Source: Hyphomonas neptunium ATCC 15444
GTDB lineage: Bacteria > Pseudomonadota > Alphaproteobacteria > Caulobacterales > Hyphomonadaceae
DNA length: 64,000 bases
Assembly: GCF_000013025.1 (NCBI RefSeq)
Contig: NC_008358.1
Location: 3,410,001 to 3,474,000 of the forward strand
Direction of reading: 5' to 3'
The notes beneath the pieces are model-generated. The model worked only from the letters and a program-made list of their open reading frames with translations, searched no databases and was not told the DNA's origin. Position 1 is the first letter of the stretch. Each line of letters opens with the position of its first letter. This document shows, in pieces, positions 63,919-64,000 of this stretch. The position numbers and the translations under genes are program-made.

Positions 63919-64000
63919 GGGGGGAAACCTCATTCTCATGGCCGTATAGATGCGCCACTTGAGAATGATTTTCAAATAGATAGCGGTTGCCCGCGTCATA

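Overview
The window is high-GC DNA from an alphaproteobacterium, most likely a member of the Hyphomonadaceae such as Hyphomonas. Three things point there: an sdhCDAB operon, the coaBC/dut/ubiB/ubiE/mutM and rph/rdgB/hemW/hrcA/grpE neighbourhoods, and a SAM-II riboswitch in front of metA. The family-level call is inference from gene content and codon style, with no marker gene compared. The left edge cuts an ABC exporter gene. No rRNA, tRNA or CRISPR array was found.

Region by region. 1-6341: a truncated ABC exporter, a secreted DUF885 protein and the complete succinate dehydrogenase operon. That operon has a 99-aa unknown ORF between sdhA and sdhB and ends in a strong terminator. 6342-9026 is the most accessory stretch. 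It holds an IS110-family element with a structured upstream leader (candidate bridge RNA), two hairpin-rich repeat units, one of which forms the end of a hypothetical ORF, and two small hypothetical genes. 9055-27806 is mostly housekeeping: yggT-DUF167-folD-HNH, two tandem MFS paralogues, an SDR, lpdA, a Pif1-like helicase, two small membrane/coiled-coil proteins, dut, coaBC, ubiB, ubiE and mutM. 27881-41829 is metabolic and envelope: a retropepsin-like protein, an amidohydrolase/flavin monooxygenase pair, a four-gene acyl-CoA dehydrogenase/acyltransferase operon, metA with its SAM-II riboswitch, a crotonase lacking both usual glutamates, ExoD, DUF3088, a nitronate monooxygenase-like protein and an M3 peptidase.

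41907-48616 is regulatory and stress related. It contains ptsN, hpf, a 705-aa membrane TPR protein, and a phage-shock locus: pspF divergent from [43-aa TM protein]-pspA-[35-aa TM protein]-pspB-pspC-[61-aa protein], with a clear sigma-54 promoter. 48613-53686 holds mnmC, two small GNAT-like proteins around a membrane protein, ycgN, and an ArsR operon (arsR, membrane protein, two DUF1801 proteins, SRPBCC) behind two identical operators. 53731-64000 holds xerC, hemW, rdgB, rph, fhs, hrcA, grpE, an NHL-type lipoprotein and a DUF2061 protein. Two probably accessory gene pairs sit between rdgB and rph: DUF2975/XRE, and SatD with a DUF3307-like membrane protein. The latter is preceded by three CATTGAT half-sites.

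No large novel defence or biosynthetic island is evident. The parts most worth a second look are the SatD/membrane pair and its operator, the SAM-II/MetA unit, the IS110 leader RNA, the extended psp operon and the self-contained ArsR operon.
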